NCBI GenBank assembly: GCA_035464115.1
Contig: DATHSN010000235.1
Coordinates: forward strand, 1-6,645
DNA: 6,645 nt
Source: DATHSN01 sp035464115
GTDB taxonomy: Bacteria; Actinomycetota; Acidimicrobiia; Acidimicrobiales; SKKL01
Reading direction: 5' to 3'
Below, piece after piece: positions 5,186-6,645 of this stretch (positions are counted from its first letter, which is position 1; each line of letters starts with the position of its first letter). Position numbers and translations under genes: made by a program. The notes under the pieces are model-generated. The model was not told the origin of the DNA and ran no database searches. It saw only the letters and a list, made by a program, of their open reading frames with translations.

Positions 5186-6037
5186 GTGGAGCCCCGCGAC
5201 GGTACCGACCCGGTCGACGACGACTTCGCGCGCTGGGAGGGCTGGGTCCCGGGCGATCCGGTCCCGCCCCCCCGACGTGGCGCGACCCCGCCGCCGCTCC
5301 CACGTGGTGCGACCCCGCCGCCGCCCCCGCCACCGCCGCCGTCGGGCGCGCGACCGCCGATCCCACCTCCCCCGGCCGCCGTGCCCCTCCGCGGGACCGT
5401 GCCCCTCCGCGGGACCATGCCCCGTCCGCCGACGCCCACGCGCATCCTCGTGGTCACCGCCGCGCTCGTGGTCGCGGGGAGCACCCTGGTCACCGTCTGG
5501 GTCGCGCGATCCCTGTCGGGCCCGGTCGCCGTCGAGGTCCCCGAGAGCGTGGCGTTCCCCACCGCCACCACCCGACCGGTCGACCTCCTCGGCACCGACC
5601 CGACGCCCGCCCTCGCCGCGGTGGCCGGGGGCATCGACGTGCCGCCGGTCCGCGAGCTGATCGTCTATCGGGAGTACCTGGTCGCCGAGGTGGCCACCAC
5701 CGCCACCGCGCTCGACCGCTGGGTGGTGTGGCCCGGCCAGGGCCGCACCACCGGGCCCGACCCGGTGAGGAACGTGCCCGCCGACCTGGCCGACCAGCTG
5801 TTCACCGCGTCCGAGGTCGACCTCTCGCTGGTGCCCCGGCTCGGCGCCGACGCCATCCGACAGCTGCAGATCGACGCCGGCGAGGTCACCCACGTGATCA
5901 TCGGGCGCCAGCTCCCGTTCGACGAGCAGGTCGGTTTCTCGGTGTACGTCACGGGCCCCCGCGAGTCGGGCTACGTCCGCTTCGACGCCGCAGGGTCCAC
6001 GTTCTCCGTGAACGGCCGGCCGGTCGGCGACAGCTGA
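5186..6037 (+). CDS. Single-pass membrane protein with proline-rich cytoplasmic tail, function unknown
   Basis: I do not recognise the family of this 283-residue protein. Residues 1-25 are acidic (DGTDPVDDDFARWEGW). Residues 26-85 are a proline-rich, positively charged tail with two kinds of repeat. Residues 87-107 (ILVVTAALVVAGSTLVTVWVA) form one membrane helix, with arginines on both sides. The remaining 175 residues would be outside the membrane and contain no cysteine; they mix beta-type segments (ELIVYREYLVAEV, THVIIGRQL, VGFSVYVTG, GYVRFD). The GTG start at 5186 lacks a ribosome binding site, but it captures the acidic start and the strong third-position GC. A later start, such as the ATG at 5417 just before the membrane helix, is possible but would drop the in-frame proline-rich tail. 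Its location between a lipoprotein and a peptidoglycan-binding protein suggests an envelope role. Confidence 0.75.
   Translation: MEPRDGTDPVDDDFARWEGWVPGDPVPPPRRGATPPPLPRGATPPPPPPPPPSGARPPIPPPPAAVPLRGTVPLRGTMPRPPTPTRILVVTAALVVAGSTLVTVWVARSLSGPVAVEVPESVAFPTATTRPVDLLGTDPTPALAAVAGGIDVPPVRELIVYREYLVAEVATTATALDRWVVWPGQGRTTGPDPVRNVPADLADQLFTASEVDLSLVPRLGADAIRQLQIDAGEVTHVIIGRQLPFDEQVGFSVYVTGPRESGYVRFDAAGSTFSVNGRPVGDS
5275..5328 (+). repeat. 27-bp tandem repeat encoding RGATPPPxP
   Basis: Two units, beginning ACGTGGCGCGACCCCGCC and ACGTGGTGCGACCCCGCC, start at 5275 and 5302. They encode RGATPPPLP and RGATPPPPP in the proline-rich tail of the membrane protein, and run into a polyproline stretch. Confidence 0.75.
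5381..5416 (+). repeat. 18-bp tandem repeat encoding VPLRGT
   Basis: Two identical units GTGCCCCTCCGCGGGACC (5381-5398 and 5399-5416) encode VPLRGT twice, just before the membrane helix. Exact DNA identity suggests recent duplication. Confidence 0.8.
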
Positions 6038-6041
6038 CCAG

Positions 6042-6059
6042 GGTCGATACCTGTCGACC
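6042..6059. other. Inverted repeat after the membrane protein gene
   Basis: GGTCGA-TACCTG-TCGACC is a 6-bp inverted repeat with a 6-base centre, 4 bases after the stop codon. It may be a small terminator or a protein-binding site. Nothing in the sequence decides between them. Confidence 0.4.
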
Positions 6060-6108
6060 AACGCGAGACCACGCATGGAAACGCCTCTTCGCGGGTACAC
6101 CCTGAGGT

Positions 6109-6125
6109 GATCGGCCCCGCCGATC
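6109..6125. other. Palindrome upstream of the peptidoglycan-binding protein gene
   Basis: GATCGGC-CCC-GCCGATC is a perfect 7-bp inverted repeat with a 3-base centre, 30 bases before the GTG at 6156. It could be an operator or a hairpin in the mRNA leader. No convincing promoter was found in 6038-6155. Confidence 0.45.
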
Positions 6126-6155
6126 GACACTGACCGCAACGCCGGAGTCCGACCC

Positions 6156-6645
6156 GTGCGCCTCCTCATCCGATCGTTCGCCGCCATCGCCGCGGCCTCG
6201 CTCCTCCTCCCCCTGCTCGCCGCGCCCGCAGCCCCCGCGCCGACGACCGCGGCATCCGCCCCGACCCCGACCCAGGTGGCCGACCGGCCCCTGCTGCGCC
6301 TCGGTGACACCGGCCCGTCGGTGGCTGCATGGCAGCGCCAGCTGCGCATCGTCACGGGCGCCGACGTGCCCGTCGACGGCGTCTACGGCACGTCCACCGA
6401 GACCGCCACCGCGAACCTCCAGCGGTTCTTCGGGCTGCGCGTCGACGGCATCGTCGGCGAGAACACCCGGGAGCTCGTGCGGTTCCTCCTCGCCGTGGAC
6501 CACGACCTGTTCGAGCTGGCCTCCGACCTGGAGGGCAGCGGCCTGCGCGTCGTCGGGTACCAGGGCGAGCAGGGCTACTGCCTCGAGGTGCAGGACGGCG
6601 ACCAGGTGGCCGTCGAGTGCGCCGAGCCGTCGGGCGCCCCGATCG
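6156..6645 (+). CDS. Secreted protein with peptidoglycan-binding (PG_binding_1) domain, 3' end outside window
   Basis: The first 163 residues of an exported protein are visible; the frame stays open to the window end. The GTG start at 6156 has GGAG (6144-6147) 8 bases upstream. Residues 1-25 are a signal peptide (RLLIR, then a hydrophobic Ala/Leu run) with a likely cut after A23-P24-A25. A short Ala/Pro/Thr spacer follows. Residues 46-110 match the PG_binding_1 fold: LLRLGDTGPSVAAWQRQL, then the repeated VDGVYGTSTETA and VDGIVGENTREL turns. This domain binds cell-wall peptidoglycan and is usually joined to a hydrolase or other catalytic domain. The part after residue 110 (including cysteines 142 and 155) is not recognised, and the catalytic domain, if any, lies outside. 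It probably acts in the cell wall. Confidence 0.9.
   Translation, partial: MRLLIRSFAAIAAASLLLPLLAAPAAPAPTTAASAPTPTQVADRPLLRLGDTGPSVAAWQRQLRIVTGADVPVDGVYGTSTETATANLQRFFGLRVDGIVGENTRELVRFLLAVDHDLFELASDLEGSGLRVVGYQGEQGYCLEVQDGDQVAVECAEPSGAPI

Noticed and set aside
6077..6101. ECF-sigma type promoter (GGAAAC ... GGGTAC) before the peptidoglycan-binding gene
   Set aside because: The distance between the two elements is about 12 bases, shorter than the 16-17 expected, and the second element is a poor match.
5045..6355. Antisense open frame of 436 codons across the membrane protein gene
   Set aside because: It crosses two sense genes and their gap, has no recognisable domain, and the sense frames show signal or membrane segments and a peptidoglycan-binding domain.

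Overview
This window comes from a very GC-rich bacterium. Codon third positions are almost all G or C, there are several GTG starts, and -10 elements look like TANNNT. The gene types and the proline- and threonine-rich envelope proteins suggest a high-GC actinobacterium, possibly of the Acidimicrobiia. That placement is an inference from style; no marker gene here proves it. All recognised genes lie on the + strand.

Region 1 (2-721) is the 3' end of a DEAD-box RNA helicase gene, cut by the window edge. It carries motif VI and a DbpA-type C-terminal RNA-binding domain. Region 2 (719-806) is a compact control region. Four 17-bp direct repeats begin at the helicase stop codon. The fourth contains a perfect 15-bp palindrome, GAGACACCGTGTCTC, which covers the -35 of a promoter whose predicted start falls on the ATG of a tetR gene.

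Region 3 (807-4153, terminator 4163-4192) is the centre of the window: a four-gene operon, tetR / cytochrome P450 / [3Fe-4S]-type ferredoxin / cytochrome P450. tetR overlaps the first P450 by ATGA, and the remaining gaps are 38 and 31 nt, each holding a Shine-Dalgarno site. The likely logic is that the TetR protein represses its own promoter and therefore the whole operon until a ligand, perhaps a P450 substrate, releases it. The small ferredoxin would pass electrons to both P450s; its reductase must be encoded elsewhere. The two P450s are paralogues with a mosaic pattern: some blocks are nearly identical even at silent sites, whereas the B-C loop that normally shapes substrate choice is unalignable. 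This points to recent duplication or gene conversion combined with divergence of substrate recognition.

Region 4 (4241-6645) holds a run of envelope-related genes of unknown role: a lipoprotein with a Thr/Ala/Pro linker, a 63-residue acidic protein, a single-pass membrane protein with a proline-rich cytoplasmic tail, and the start of a secreted peptidoglycan-binding-domain protein that runs off the window. No RNA genes, insertion sequences, CRISPR arrays or origins were seen, and no stretch over 300 bases lacks a gene.
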